A DNA stretch of 64,000 nucleotides. Origin: Sanguibacter gelidistatuariae (GTDB lineage Bacteria > Actinomycetota > Actinomycetes > Actinomycetales > Cellulomonadaceae). The notes under the pieces were generated by a model. The model saw only the letters and a program-made list of their open reading frames with translations. It was not told the origin of the DNA and did not search any database. Below, piece after piece: positions 47,436-56,605 of the stretch. The position numbers and the translations under genes are program-made. Numbering within the stretch: position 1 is the first letter of the stretch; every line of letters begins with the position of its first letter. Location: assembly GCF_900096585.1 (NCBI RefSeq), contig NZ_FMYH01000005.1, positions 62,001 through 126,000 of the forward strand, in the 5' to 3' direction.

Positions 47436-48737
47436 ATGCCCGCCTCTGCGACCCCACGTTCCCTCGAGCCGATTGGCTTCTCCATCCCGGCGAACGTTCC
47501 TACGCACTGGTACAACCTCAACGCCGACCTGCCTACGCCCGTGCCACCGCACCTGCACCCGGGCACGCGTGAGCCGTTGACACCGGCCGACCTCGCGCCG
47601 CTGTTCCCGATGGCGCTCATCGCCCAGGAGGTGTCGACCGAGCGGTACATCGAGATCCCGCAGGTCGTCCGCGAGATCTACGCGCAGTGGCGCCCGGCCC
47701 CGCTCGTGCGCGCCCACCGGCTCGAACGTGAGCTGGGCACGCCCGCGCGGATCTACTACAAGTACGAGGGCGTGAGCCCGGTCGGCTCGCACAAGCCGAA
47801 CACCGCCGTGCCGCAGGTGTACTACAACGCGATCGAGGGCATCACCAAGCTCACGACCGAGACCGGCGCGGGGCAGTGGGGAGCCTCCCTGGCCATGGCC
47901 TGCTCCATGCTCGGGCTGACCTGCGAGGTGTGGCAGGTGCGCGCCTCCTACGACTCCAAGCCGTACCGCCGCATGCAGATGGAGACGTACGGGAGCGTGT
48001 GCCACTCCTCGCCCTCCGACCTCACCGAGGCCGGCCGGGCCATCCTCGCCGCGACCCCGGACACGACCGGGTCGCTCGGCATGGCGATCAGCGAGGCCGT
48101 CGAGGTCGCCGTCGGCGACCCGAACGCGCACTACTCCCTGGGCAGCGTGCTCAACCACGTCATGCTGCACCAGTCGGTCATCGGGATCGAGGCCCTGGAC
48201 CAGCTCGACCAGGCCGGGGAGGCCCAGGCCGACGTCGTCTTCGGCTGCGCCGGGGGAGGGTCGAACCTGGCGGGGCTGTCTTTCCCCTTCATCGGCAAGA
48301 ATCTGCGTGAGGGCACCACGACCCGAGTCGTCGCCTGCGAGCCGGCCGCGTGCCCCTCGCTGACCCAGGGAGAGTACCGCTACGACCACGGCGACGTCGC
48401 TGGCCTCACGCCGCTGCTCAAGATGCACACTCTCGGAACGGACTTCGTGCCCCCGGCGATCCACGCCGGTGGGCTGCGCTACCACGGGATGTCGCCGATG
48501 GTCTCCCACACGGTTGAGCTGGGTCTCATGGAGGCCGTCGCGATCGAGCAGGACGACGCCTTCGCCGCCGGGATCCTCTTCGCCCGGGTCGAGGGCATCG
48601 TGCCGGCGCCGGAGTCGACCCACGCGCTCGCGGCTGCGCTCGCCTACGCCCGCACGGTCACCGAGCCGGAGGTCATCGTCATCGGCCTGTCCGGCAACGG
48701 GGCCCTGGACCTCCCGGCCTACGCCGAGTACGTCTGA
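47436..48737 (+). CDS. TrpB-like pyridoxal-phosphate-dependent enzyme (TrpB2)
   Basis: 433 aa, ATG with AGAAGGA upstream. It belongs to the TrpB2 branch of tryptophan synthase beta chains: long N-terminus (ANVPTHWYNLNADLP), PLP lysine K120 in VGSHKPNTA, TETGAGQWGASLA near 147, and the phosphate-binding GCAGGGSNLAGL near 270. TrpB2 makes tryptophan from indole and serine and often stands without trpA, as here. The upstream Trp-codon leader implies expression rises when charged Trp-tRNA is scarce, which supports a true tryptophan role. A large terminator hairpin follows. Confidence 0.9.
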   Translation: MPASATPRSLEPIGFSIPANVPTHWYNLNADLPTPVPPHLHPGTREPLTPADLAPLFPMALIAQEVSTERYIEIPQVVREIYAQWRPAPLVRAHRLERELGTPARIYYKYEGVSPVGSHKPNTAVPQVYYNAIEGITKLTTETGAGQWGASLAMACSMLGLTCEVWQVRASYDSKPYRRMQMETYGSVCHSSPSDLTEAGRAILAATPDTTGSLGMAISEAVEVAVGDPNAHYSLGSVLNHVMLHQSVIGIEALDQLDQAGEAQADVVFGCAGGGSNLAGLSFPFIGKNLREGTTTRVVACEPAACPSLTQGEYRYDHGDVAGLTPLLKMHTLGTDFVPPAIHAGGLRYHGMSPMVSHTVELGLMEAVAIEQDDAFAAGILFARVEGIVPAPESTHALAAALAYARTVTEPEVIVIGLSGNGALDLPAYAEYV

Positions 48738-48753
48738 GCCGTTCGTCCGCGCT

Positions 48754-48794
48754 CGTCCGCGCCCTGCCCGCAGCCCGCGGGCCGGGCGCGGACG
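48754..48794 (+). terminator. trpB2 terminator
   Basis: An 11-bp outer stem (CGTCCGCGCCC with GGGCGCGGACG) encloses a second 6-bp stem (GCCCGC with GCGGGC), starting 17 bp after the trpB2 stop. Confidence 0.7.
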
Positions 48795-48882
48795 TGTGTC
48801 GAGCGCCCGCGTGTGGTGCCCGCACGGGGTGACCCAGAGCACAAGTGACCTTCGGCCCGGTCTGACGCCGCGTCGTCGGGCC

Positions 48883-48911
48883 TTGCGTGCCGGGTGCGCC
48901 CGCGCCATGAT
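48883..48911 (+). promoter_or_regulatory. Promoter of the P-loop kinase-like gene (leaderless)
   Basis: TTGCGT (48883-48888) and CATGAT (48906-48911) are 17 nt apart, and the ATG at 48919 follows 7 nt later. This spacing decides in favour of 48919 over the in-frame ATG at 48907, which overlaps the -10. Confidence 0.5.
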
Positions 48912-48918
48912 CAGGGCC

Positions 48919-49512
48919 ATGACGGCGACCCCCACTCAGATCCTCTTCCTCGGCGGCGCGAGCGGCGTGGGCAAGTCGAGTGTGGCCTTCGAGGTCAGCG
49001 CCGCGCTGCGGCGCGCGCGGGTGGCCCACGCGCTCATCGACGGCGACAACCTCGACGCGAGCTACCCGGGACCGATGGACTCCGGGAGGCCCTGGCTCAC
49101 GCTGACGAACCTCCAGGCGCTGTGGAGCACCTACCGCGAGGTCGGTCAGCGCCGTCTTGTCTACGTCAACACCGTCAGCGTGCTGGAGGCCGACGAGCTC
49201 CGTGATGCGGTCGATCCGCGGGCGGAGGTCACGGCCGTCCTGCTGGAGGCGGACGGCCCGGAGCTCGCAGCTCGGCTGGGCGCGCGCGAGCAGGGCTCCG
49301 GGCTGGACGAGCACCTGGCTCGCAGTGCCCGGTGGAGCGCTGACCTGCGGTCACGCACCCCAGACTGGGTCGCGCGGGTGGACACGACCGGCGCGACGAT
49401 CACGACCGTGGCGGAGGCCGTCATCGCTCTCACCGGGTGGATCTCGCCGACGCGGCGCAGCGGCGGCGAGATGGGCGGCGAGAGCGGTCAGGAAGCCCGC
49501 GGCTGGGTGTGA
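48919..49512 (+). CDS. P-loop NTPase / adenylylsulfate-kinase-like small kinase
   Basis: 197 aa from the ATG at 48919 (leaderless promoter spacing). The Walker A FLGGASGVGKSSVAFEV lies near residue 10, HALIDGDNLDASYPGP near residue 40 resembles the substrate site of gluconate, shikimate or APS kinases, and VTAVLLEADGPELAARLGARE follows. It probably phosphorylates a small metabolite, but which one is not readable. The C-terminus is Gly-rich and looks disordered. It lies upstream of pflB in the same direction, with that gene's own operators in between. Confidence 0.7.
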   Translation: MTATPTQILFLGGASGVGKSSVAFEVSAALRRARVAHALIDGDNLDASYPGPMDSGRPWLTLTNLQALWSTYREVGQRRLVYVNTVSVLEADELRDAVDPRAEVTAVLLEADGPELAARLGAREQGSGLDEHLARSARWSADLRSRTPDWVARVDTTGATITTVAEAVIALTGWISPTRRSGGEMGGESGQEARGWV

Positions 49513-49537
49513 TGCACACCTCAGCGTTCCAGGCACT

Positions 49538-49600
49538 CTCGGGCCTTTGGTCCCAAGTCGTCCCATCATTCTCTTCCTAGTGTTGAAGACAAGATCAACA
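49538..49600 (+). promoter_or_regulatory. pflB control region: DosR-like box and second inverted repeat
   Basis: CTCGGGCCTTTGGTCCCAAG (49538-49557) matches 15 of 20 positions of the mycobacterial DosR consensus TTSGGGACTWWAGTCCCSAA, 12 of 14 in the core. TAGTGT (49578-49583) is a possible -10, which would put the box centre near -42, as expected for an activator next to RNA polymerase. A second repeat, TGTTGA-N8-TCAACA (49581-49600), covers the expected start site and could bind a repressor. Confidence 0.45.
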
Positions 49601-49628
49601 GGTCGAGGGATTCCCCAAGGAGACGGCG

Positions 49629-51908
49629 ATGACCACCACAGCAGAAGGCACCACCAACACGACGGGTGCCAGCACTCCCCAGCCATGGCGCAACTTCAGC
49701 GAGGGTGACTGGACCGCGGCCGTCGACGTCCGCGACTTCATCCAACGCAACTACCACCCCTACGAGGGTGATGCGTCGTTCCTCGCGGGCCCGACGGCGA
49801 AGAGCCTCGCCATCTGGGACACCCTCGAGAAGGACTTCCTCTCGGTCGAGCGGGCCAAGCGTGTCTACGACGTCGACACCCACACCCCCGCCGACGTCGA
49901 CGCCTTCCCGGCCGGCTACATCAGCGCTGACGACGACGTCATCGTCGGCCTGCAGACCGACACCCCGCTCAAGCGCGCGATGATGCCCTACGGCGGGTGG
50001 CGGATGGTCGAGACCGCGATCAAGGAGGCGGGCCTCGAGCCCGACCCCAAGGTGAAGGAGATCTTCACCAAGTACCGCAAGACCCACAACGAGGGTGTCT
50101 TCGACATCTACACCCCGCGCATCCGCGCGGCCCGCTCCTCCCACATCATCACCGGCCTGCCCGACTCCTACGGCCGCGGCCGGATCATCGGCGACTACCG
50201 CCGGGTCGCCCTCTACGGCGTGGACTTCCTCATGTCGGAGAAGCTCAAGGACAAGGACTCCGTCGTCGACCAGCCGTTCTCGGAGAACTGGGCCCGCTTC
50301 CGCGAGGAGCACTCCGAGCAGGTCAAGGCGCTCAAGAAGCTCAAGAACCTCGGCGAGCAGTACGGCTTCGACCTCGGTCGCCCGGCCGCCAACGCCAAGG
50401 AGGCCGTCCAGTGGACGTACTTCGGCTACCTCGCCGCCGTGAAGTCCCAGGATGGCGCGGCCATGAGCATCGGCCGCCTCTCGGCCTTCCTCGACGCCTA
50501 CGTCGAGCGTGACTTCGCCGAGGGCACCCTGACCGAGTCCGAGGCGCAGGAGCTCATCGACGCGCTGGTCATCAAGCTGCGCATCACGCGCTTCCTGCGC
50601 ACGATCGACTACGACCAGATCTTCTCGGGCGACCCGTACTGGGCCACCTGGTCCGACGCAGGCTTCGGCGACGACGGCCGCACGCAGGTCACCAAGACCT
50701 CGTTCCGCCTCCTGCAGACCCTGCGCAACCTCGGCCCGGCGCCCGAGCCCAACATCACGATCTTCTGGGACGACAAGCTGCCCCAGGGGTACAAGGACTT
50801 CTGCGCCGCGATCAGCATCGAGACCTCGGCCATCCAGTACGAGTCCGACACCCAGATCCGCCAGCACTGGGGTGACGACGCCGCGATCGCCTGCTGTGTC
50901 TCCCCGATGCGGGTCGGCAAGCAGATGCAGTTCTTCGGCGCACGCGTCAACGCGGCCAAGAGCCTGCTCTACGCGATCAACGGCGGACGCGACGAGATGA
51001 CCGGCAAGCAGATCGTGACGGGCTTCGACGCGATCGCCTCGGACGAGCCGCTCACCTACGACGAGGTGTGGGCCAAGTACGACGCCATGCTGGACTGGGT
51101 CGTGGGCACCTACGTCGAGGCGCTCAACATCATTCACTACAGCCACGACAAGTACGCCTACGAGTCCATCGAGATGGCGCTGCACGACTCCGAGATCGTC
51201 CGCACCATGGGCTGTGGCATCGCCGGTCTGTCGATCGTCACCGACAGCCTCTCGGCCATCAAGCACGCGAAGGTCACCCCCATCCGCGACGAGACCGGCC
51301 TGGTCATCGACTACGTCACCGAGGGTGAGTTCCCCGTCTACGGCAACGACGACGACCGCGCCGACGTCATCGCCCAGCTCGTGGTCAAGACGGTCATGGA
51401 CAAGATCCGTGCGTTGCCGCTCTACCGCGACGCAGTCCCGACGCAGTCGGTCCTGACGATCACGTCGAACGTCGTCTACGGCAAGGCGACCGGAAGCTTC
51501 CCCTCCGGTCACCGCAAGGGCGAGCCCTTCGCCCCGGGCGCCAACCCCGAGAACGGGATGGACACCCACGGCATGGTCGCCTCGATGCTCTCGGTCGGCA
51601 AGCTCGACTACAACGACGCGCTCGACGGCATCTCGCTGACGAACACGATCACCCCGTCCGGCCTGGGACGCACCAAGGACGAGCAGGTCGCCAACCTCGT
51701 CGGCATCCTCGACGCAGGGATGGGGGAGGGCCTGTTCCACGCGAACATCAACGTCCTCAACCGTGAGACCCTCGAGGACGCGATCGAGCACCCGGAGAAC
51801 TACCCCAACCTCACGGTCCGGGTCTCCGGCTACGCGGTCAACTTCGTCAAGCTGACGCGTGAGCAGCAGCTCGACATCCTCACCCGGACGTTCCACCAGT
51901 CCGCGTGA
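49629..51908 (+). CDS. pflB: Formate C-acetyltransferase (pyruvate formate-lyase)
   Basis: 759 aa, ATG with AAGGAG upstream. It converts pyruvate and CoA to acetyl-CoA and formate by glycyl-radical chemistry under anoxia. The active-site cysteine pair is C422-C423 ([12 protein letters not shown]) and the radical glycine is G734 in RVSGYAVNF, 26 residues before the end as usual. Length is normal. It requires the activase encoded next. The enzyme is destroyed by oxygen, so anaerobic control is expected and fits the upstream DosR-like box. Its presence suggests a facultatively anaerobic, fermenting organism. Confidence 0.97.
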   Translation: MTTTAEGTTNTTGASTPQPWRNFSEGDWTAAVDVRDFIQRNYHPYEGDASFLAGPTAKSLAIWDTLEKDFLSVERAKRVYDVDTHTPADVDAFPAGYISADDDVIVGLQTDTPLKRAMMPYGGWRMVETAIKEAGLEPDPKVKEIFTKYRKTHNEGVFDIYTPRIRAARSSHIITGLPDSYGRGRIIGDYRRVALYGVDFLMSEKLKDKDSVVDQPFSENWARFREEHSEQVKALKKLKNLGEQYGFDLGRPAANAKEAVQWTYFGYLAAVKSQDGAAMSIGRLSAFLDAYVERDFAEGTLTESEAQELIDALVIKLRITRFLRTIDYDQIFSGDPYWATWSDAGFGDDGRTQVTKTSFRLLQTLRNLGPAPEPNITIFWDDKLPQGYKDFCAAISIETSAIQYESDTQIRQHWGDDAAIACCVSPMRVGKQMQFFGARVNAAKSLLYAINGGRDEMTGKQIVTGFDAIASDEPLTYDEVWAKYDAMLDWVVGTYVEALNIIHYSHDKYAYESIEMALHDSEIVRTMGCGIAGLSIVTDSLSAIKHAKVTPIRDETGLVIDYVTEGEFPVYGNDDDRADVIAQLVVKTVMDKIRALPLYRDAVPTQSVLTITSNVVYGKATGSFPSGHRKGEPFAPGANPENGMDTHGMVASMLSVGKLDYNDALDGISLTNTITPSGLGRTKDEQVANLVGILDAGMGEGLFHANINVLNRETLEDAIEHPENYPNLTVRVSGYAVNFVKLTREQQLDILTRTFHQSA

Positions 51909-51912
51909 GAAC

Positions 51913-51968
51913 TCACCTCCTCCGGAGGTGACTGGGTCGGTGCCCACCGCTCGCGGTGGGCACCGACC
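51913..51968 (+). terminator. Two strong hairpins between pflB and pflA
   Basis: TCACCTCC/GGAGGTGA with a 3-nt loop (51913-51931) is followed by a 15-bp stem, GGTCGGTGCCCACCG with CGGTGGGCACCGACC (51935-51968). They could act as a leaky terminator or mRNA-stabilising end, lowering pflA relative to pflB. Confidence 0.65.
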
Positions 51969-52009
51969 ACCATCGCATACGCTCGGCCCGAGCACGGAAG
52001 GCAGTCACC

Positions 52010-52906
52010 ATGAACAGCACCACGATCACGCCGACGGTCACCGTGCCGGACGCCGCGGCGCCGGCGCTGGGCGACAAGGACTTCGCCGCCCCCACCGGCC
52101 GGGCGAGCGGGGTGGGCACCGGTGGGCTCGAGGTCAGCGCCCTCGACCGTGGCTCCAGGCTCGAGCAGATGCGGGCCGGGACCCTCGGGTCGATCCACTC
52201 CTGGGAGCTTGTCACCGCGGTCGACGGCCCCGGGACCCGGATGACGGTGTTCTTCGCCGGCTGCCCGCTTCGCTGCCTCTACTGCCACAACCCCGACACG
52301 TTGAAGATGAAGAACGGCGAGTCGGTGACCTCCGAGGAGCTGCTGCACCGGATCAAGCGCTACAAGGCGGTCTTCAACGCCACTGGCGGCGGCCTGACCA
52401 TCTCCGGCGGTGAGGTGCTCATGCAGCCCGCCTTCGCGGCGACCATCCTCGCCGGCGCGAAGGAGCTCGGGATCCACACGACGATCGACACGTCGGGATT
52501 CCTCGGTTCCGCGTGCACGGACGCCATGCTCGAGAACATCGACCTCGTGCTGCTCGACGTGAAGTCGGGAAACCCCGAGACGTACAAGAAGGTGACCGGG
52601 CGCGAGCTCCAGCCCACCCTCGACTTCGGCCGCCGGCTCGCGGACAAGGACGTGGAGATCTGGATCCGCTTCGTCCTGGTCCCCGGGCTCACCGACGACC
52701 CGGCCAACATCGAGACGATCGCGGACTACGCCGCGTCGCTGTCGTCCGTCACGCGCGTTGAGGTGCTGGCCTTCCACCAGATGGGCCGGGACAAGTGGGC
52801 CTCGCTCGGCATGAAGTACGAGCTCGAGGACACCCTTCCGCCGACGGCCGAAGAGGTAGAGCGGGTGCGGGACCAGTTCCGCGCACGAGGCCTGACCGTC
52901 TACTGA
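52010..52906 (+). CDS. pflA: Pyruvate formate-lyase-activating enzyme
   Basis: 298 aa from the ATG at 52010, with GGAAGG 8 nt upstream. It is a radical-SAM protein that installs the glycyl radical on PflB. The [4Fe-4S] motif CPLRCLYC uses C85, C89 and C92; TISGGEVLMQ and TIDTSGFLG are the usual SAM-binding segments. An N-terminal extension of about 50 residues (residues 1-55, Ala/Thr-rich) precedes the domain; this is longer than in E. coli PflA, so a downstream start is possible. Two hairpins separate it from pflB. Confidence 0.92.
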   Translation: MNSTTITPTVTVPDAAAPALGDKDFAAPTGRASGVGTGGLEVSALDRGSRLEQMRAGTLGSIHSWELVTAVDGPGTRMTVFFAGCPLRCLYCHNPDTLKMKNGESVTSEELLHRIKRYKAVFNATGGGLTISGGEVLMQPAFAATILAGAKELGIHTTIDTSGFLGSACTDAMLENIDLVLLDVKSGNPETYKKVTGRELQPTLDFGRRLADKDVEIWIRFVLVPGLTDDPANIETIADYAASLSSVTRVEVLAFHQMGRDKWASLGMKYELEDTLPPTAEEVERVRDQFRARGLTVY

Positions 52907-53036
52907 TCCCACCCGCTGAGCCCGACCCCACCCGCTGAGTGCGGCTGTGGAGACAGCGAAGGCGTGCGAGCCCCAGATCATCGATTCCCCCCCGGGATCA
53001 ACCTGGTGCCCGCACGCCCTCGGAATGCGGAGAATA

Positions 53037-53333
53037 CTACGTGAGCACGAGTTCCGCACGGTTGAGGCCGATCGCGGCGGTCAGCTCGCCCCGGGTGTTG
53101 CCCTTCGGAGAGAGCGCGCGCAGCTCCCAGGCGCCGGGGGCTGCGTAGAACCGGAAGCTGCCTTCCGGGCTGCTGACCACCTCGGCGGTGAACTCACCGC
53201 TCGCGTCGTGCAGGCGAACGTATGCGCCGGCGACCGGCGCGCCCGACTGGCTGATGGTCCCCTCGATGAGGGTTGCGCCGTCGGCCAGGGGAGCCGCTGG
53301 CAGGCTCTGGTCGGGCGCCGCGCAGGAGGTCAC
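53037..53333 (-). CDS. DUF1416 protein (SseC-like)
   Basis: 98 aa, GTG start in a GTGA overlap with sseA. The sequence MTSCAAPDQSLPAAPLADGA continues into an immunoglobulin-like/carboxypeptidase-regulatory fold (GTISQSGAPVAGAYVRLHDASG, GSFRFYAAPGAWELRAL). It is the actinobacterial DUF1416/SseC protein that always follows the SseA sulfurtransferase. One conserved-looking Cys is at position 4. It probably partners SseA in sulfur transfer, although the mechanism is unknown. Confidence 0.85.
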   Translation of the reverse strand: MTSCAAPDQSLPAAPLADGATLIEGTISQSGAPVAGAYVRLHDASGEFTAEVVSSPEGSFRFYAAPGAWELRALSPKGNTRGELTAAIGLNRAELVLT

Positions 53334-54166
53334 TTGGCGCCGACCTCGATCGGCACACCCACGAGGGAGCCGTATTCGACCCAGGATCCGTCGTAGTTCT
53401 TGACGTCGGCCTGACCCAGGAGCTGGCTGAGCACGAACCAGCTGTGGCTGGAGCGCTCACCGATGCGGCAGTAGGCGATGGTCGCCTTCGTCGTGTCCAG
53501 GCCGGCCGCGCCGTAGAGCGCGGAGAGCTCGTCGTCAGACTTGAAGGTGCCGTCGTCGTTGGCTGCCTTGCTCCACGGGATGTTGATCGCGGACGGGACA
53601 TGGCCGCCCTTCTGGGCGTGCTCCTGGGGGAGGTGCGCCGGGCCGAGGATCGTGCCGGCGAATTCCTCGGGCGAGCGCACGTCGACGAGGTTCTTGTCGC
53701 CGATCGAGGCGACGACCTCGTCGCGGAAGGCGCGGATGGACAGGTCCTGCTCCTGGGCCACGTAGGTGGTAGCGGCGCGGGTCACGGTCTCGTCGCTCAG
53801 GGTGCGGGAGTCGAGCTCCCACTTCTTGCGGCCACCGTCGATGAGCTTGACCGAGGTGTGGCCGTAGAGGGTGAAGTACCAGAAGGCGTAGGCGGCGAAC
53901 CAGTTGTTGTTGCCGCCGTAGAGCACGACGGTGTCGTCGTTGCTGATGCCCTTCGCCGAGAGGAGGGCCTCGAACTGGGCCTTGTTGACGAAGTCGCGGC
54001 GGACGGGGTCCTGGAGGTCGGTCTTCCAGTCGAGCTTGATCGCCCCGGTCAGGTGGCCCTTGTCGTAGGCCGCGGTGTCTTCGTCGACCTCGACGAACAC
54101 GAGCCCAGGTGCGTTGAGGTTGGTCTCGGCCCAGTCGGCGGAGACGAGTACGTCGGTGCGTGCCAT
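53330..54166 (-). CDS. sseA: Thiosulfate sulfurtransferase (rhodanese)
   Basis: 278 aa from the ATG at 54166 with GGAGAA upstream. Two rhodanese domains: the N-terminal inactive one and the C-terminal catalytic one with C233 in IAYCRIGERSSHSW, the loop that carries the persulfide. VLVSADWAETNL and YGGNNNWFAAYAFWYF are typical of actinobacterial SseA/CysA2. It moves sulfane sulfur from thiosulfate to acceptors such as cyanide or thiols. It is the first gene of an operon with DUF1416, behind a leader of about 135 nt. Confidence 0.93.
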   Translation of the reverse strand: MARTDVLVSADWAETNLNAPGLVFVEVDEDTAAYDKGHLTGAIKLDWKTDLQDPVRRDFVNKAQFEALLSAKGISNDDTVVLYGGNNNWFAAYAFWYFTLYGHTSVKLIDGGRKKWELDSRTLSDETVTRAATTYVAQEQDLSIRAFRDEVVASIGDKNLVDVRSPEEFAGTILGPAHLPQEHAQKGGHVPSAINIPWSKAANDDGTFKSDDELSALYGAAGLDTTKATIAYCRIGERSSHSWFVLSQLLGQADVKNYDGSWVEYGSLVGVPIEVGAK

Positions 54167-54256
54167 GTGCGGAATTCTCCTCGTCGGTGTCCGCAGCAGT
54201 CGGCTGTGGATCGTGTCGGTCATGTTGGCGTTCATGACGCTAATCGAGCGAATCGG

Positions 54257-54277
54257 CTAGCACAGCACCCGTCTCAC
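54257..54277 (-). CDS. Very short ORF with a terminal Cys codon in the sseA leader
   Basis: On the minus strand GTG AGA CGG GTG CTG TGC TAG encodes VRRVLC. Mycobacterial sseA-type operons are known to use Cys-rich leader ORFs as cysteine sensors, so a Cys codon just before a stop here is suggestive. There is only one Cys and no ribosome site. Confidence 0.2.
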   Translation of the reverse strand: MRRVLC

Positions 54278-54310
54278 CAGATGGTCGAATGTAACTGGAA
54301 TCGTCGTAGT

Positions 54311-54338
54311 TTTATATGGAAAATTCCGGATTCGGCAA
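54311..54338 (-). promoter_or_regulatory. Probable sseA promoter
   Basis: On the minus strand TTGCCG (54333-54338) is 16 nt from TATAAA (54311-54316), in an unusually AT-rich patch. The mRNA leader would be about 135 nt. Confidence 0.5.
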
Positions 54339-54383
54339 CTCCACCGTCTCGCTAGTCGAGACTTGGTCCTCTCACCGGAAACG

Positions 54384-54420
54384 CCGGACGGCCCCGCGCG
54401 GTGTGCGCGGGGCCGTCCGG
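54384..54420. terminator. Terminator behind the fadA-fadB operon
   Basis: A perfect 15-bp stem (CCGGACGGCCCCGCG paired with CGCGGGGCCGTCCGG, 7-nt loop) lies 31 bp beyond the fadB stop on the minus strand, where it is followed by a short T-run. Confidence 0.75.
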
Positions 54421-54451
54421 CGGGCCGAGGAGGTTCACGCCGCGGAAGATG

Positions 54452-56593
54452 TCATCCGGCACGGCCCGTCAGGGCTGGAACGTTGGCCACGCCGTCGGGG
54501 AGGAGCCGGCGTCCGAGCACCCGCTCGGAGTAGCCGGTGCGGTCGAGGTACGGGGTGATCCCGCCGGCGCTGAACGGCCATCCCGCGCCGAGGATCATGC
54601 ACAGGTCGATCTGGGACGGTCCGGCGACCACGCCCTCGGTGAGCATGAGACCGATCTCGGTCGTCAGCGACGTCAGGACCCGGTCAAGCACCCCAGCCTC
54701 GTCCAGGACGACCTGCGGGCGGTCCGGGGAAGTGCCTGGCGCAGGCTCGAAGACGGCCTGCAGGGCGGGGTCGACGTCCGCGGGCAGCCCCCGCCCGGCG
54801 GCCGCCAGCACGACCGGGATCTTCTCCGCCACGATCCGCTCGAGCCCCGGCGACGCCGGGAACCGGTCGCCGAGGTCCTCGCGCAGCGACGTGAGCACGT
54901 GCAGCCCGACCGCCGGCCCTACGAGGTCGAAGAGTGCAAACGGTCCCATCGGCAGGCCGAGCGGACGCAGTGCGCGGTCGGCCACCTCGACCGGCGTGCC
55001 GTCCTCGACCGCCCCGACGATCTCCCCGAGCAGCAGTACGAGCAGCCGGTTGACGACAAAGCCCGGGCGGTCGGCTACTCGCACGGCCGTCTTGCGCAAC
55101 TTCTTCGCGACGGCGAAGGCCGTCGCCAGCGTGGCGTCGTCGGTGGCGGCATCGACGACCTCGACGAGCGGCATCTGGGCGACCGGGTTGAAGAAGTGCA
55201 GCCCCACGACCCGCTCGGGGTGGGCGAGGCCGGCCGCCATCTCGGTGACCGACAGCGCCGACGTGTTGGTCGCCAGGATCGTGGTGGGGGAGACGATCCC
55301 CTCGAGCTCGGCGAACACCCGCTTCTTGAGCGAGAGCACCTCGGTGACGGCCTCGATGACAAAGTCGCAGCCGGCGAGGTCCTCGATCTGCGTCGTCCCG
55401 TGGATCGATGCGACCAGCTGCGCGCCCGTGCCGGCGCCCATCCGGCCGGTGGCCACGAGCTTGTCGACGGTCGCGGCCACCGATGCGAGGCCGTGCTCGA
55501 CCCGCTCGGCGTCCAGGTCCCGCATGACCACCGGGACCCCCAGCCGCTGGGCGAAGAGCAGCGCGAGCTGGGCGGCCATGAGCCCCGCACCGACGATCCC
55601 CACCCGGGTGACCGGCCTGGCCAGGGCCGCGTCCGGCGCGCCGGTGGGCCGCTTGCCCGCTGTGACCAGGTGGAAGGCGTAGATGCTCGCGCGCATCTCG
55701 TCGCTCATGATGAGGTCGGCCAGCGCCTCGTCCTCGGCCGCAAACGCCGTGGTCATGTCCGTGTCCCGGGCGGCGGCGAGCAGGTCCAGCGCCCGGTAGG
55801 GCGCGGGCCGCGACCCGTGCACGACGGCGTCCACCCGCTCGCGCGCGGCCGCCACCGTGGCCTGCCACACCTGGGCCGGGGCGAGCGGGGGACGATCGAC
55901 GACGATCTCCCCGCGCGCGACGGCGTCTGCCCACACGATCGACTCCTCGAGGAAGTCGGCGGCGTCGAGCAGGGCGTCGGCGAGGCCGATCTGGAAGGCC
56001 TCGGCCGCCTGGTACGGCTTGTTCGCCGCGGGACGGGTGAGGATCACGTCGATCGCGCGCTCGATCCCGACGATGCGGGGCAGCAGATAGCTTCCGCCCC
56101 AGCCGGGGACGAGGCCGAGCGAGGTCTCGGGCAGCGCCACGGCGGGGACGTCGGAGGAGATCGTGCGGTACGTGCAGGCGAGGGCGAGCTCAAGCCCGCC
56201 GCCGAGGGCGACGCCGTTGACGAAGGCGAAGGTCGGCACGGCCATCTCGGCGAGCAGCCGGTAGGCGCGGTGGCCGGCCTCGCCCAGCTCGCGGGCCGCG
56301 GCTCGGGTCGTGACCGCGCTCGCGGCCGTGAGATCGGCCCCGGCGGCGAGGAAGTACGGCTTGCCGGTCACCGCGGCGGCGGTGATCTCGCCGTGGCCGG
56401 CCCGCCGGGAGACCTCGATCAGGGCGGACTCCAGCTCGGCGAGGCCGAGTGGCCCGAGGGTCGTGGGCTTGGTGTGGTCGAGCCCGTTGTCGAGGGTGAG
56501 GAGGGCGAGGATGCCGCCCGAGGGCAGCACGACGTCGCGCACGAGGGTGTGCGTGACGCGTTCGACCGGGGCGTCGGGGCGGGTGGTGGTCAT
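54452..56593 (-). CDS. fadB: Fatty-acid oxidation multifunctional protein (enoyl-CoA hydratase / 3-hydroxyacyl-CoA dehydrogenase)
   Basis: 713 aa, ATG start. The N-terminal crotonase domain (about 1-300) has AAGADLTAAS and ALGGGLELALACTYRT for the oxyanion hole, and TSLGLVPGWGGSYLLPRIVG with the catalytic Glu region. The dehydrogenase domain has GIVGAGLMAAQLALLFAQR for NAD and FFNPVAQMPLVEVV, then FVVNRLLVLLLGE. It performs hydration and oxidation steps of beta-oxidation. The gene follows the thiolase by 12 bp in one operon, and together they are the two subunits of a trifunctional-like complex. Confidence 0.93.
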   Translation of the reverse strand: MTTTRPDAPVERVTHTLVRDVVLPSGGILALLTLDNGLDHTKPTTLGPLGLAELESALIEVSRRAGHGEITAAAVTGKPYFLAAGADLTAASAVTTRAAARELGEAGHRAYRLLAEMAVPTFAFVNGVALGGGLELALACTYRTISSDVPAVALPETSLGLVPGWGGSYLLPRIVGIERAIDVILTRPAANKPYQAAEAFQIGLADALLDAADFLEESIVWADAVARGEIVVDRPPLAPAQVWQATVAAARERVDAVVHGSRPAPYRALDLLAAARDTDMTTAFAAEDEALADLIMSDEMRASIYAFHLVTAGKRPTGAPDAALARPVTRVGIVGAGLMAAQLALLFAQRLGVPVVMRDLDAERVEHGLASVAATVDKLVATGRMGAGTGAQLVASIHGTTQIEDLAGCDFVIEAVTEVLSLKKRVFAELEGIVSPTTILATNTSALSVTEMAAGLAHPERVVGLHFFNPVAQMPLVEVVDAATDDATLATAFAVAKKLRKTAVRVADRPGFVVNRLLVLLLGEIVGAVEDGTPVEVADRALRPLGLPMGPFALFDLVGPAVGLHVLTSLREDLGDRFPASPGLERIVAEKIPVVLAAAGRGLPADVDPALQAVFEPAPGTSPDRPQVVLDEAGVLDRVLTSLTTEIGLMLTEGVVAGPSQIDLCMILGAGWPFSAGGITPYLDRTGYSERVLGRRLLPDGVANVPALTGRAG

Positions 56594-56605
56594 GTCGGCT
56601 CCCTG

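Noticed and set aside
49566-51995. Minus-strand open frame of about 800 codons
   Set aside because: It is fully antisense to pflB, which has all catalytic residues.
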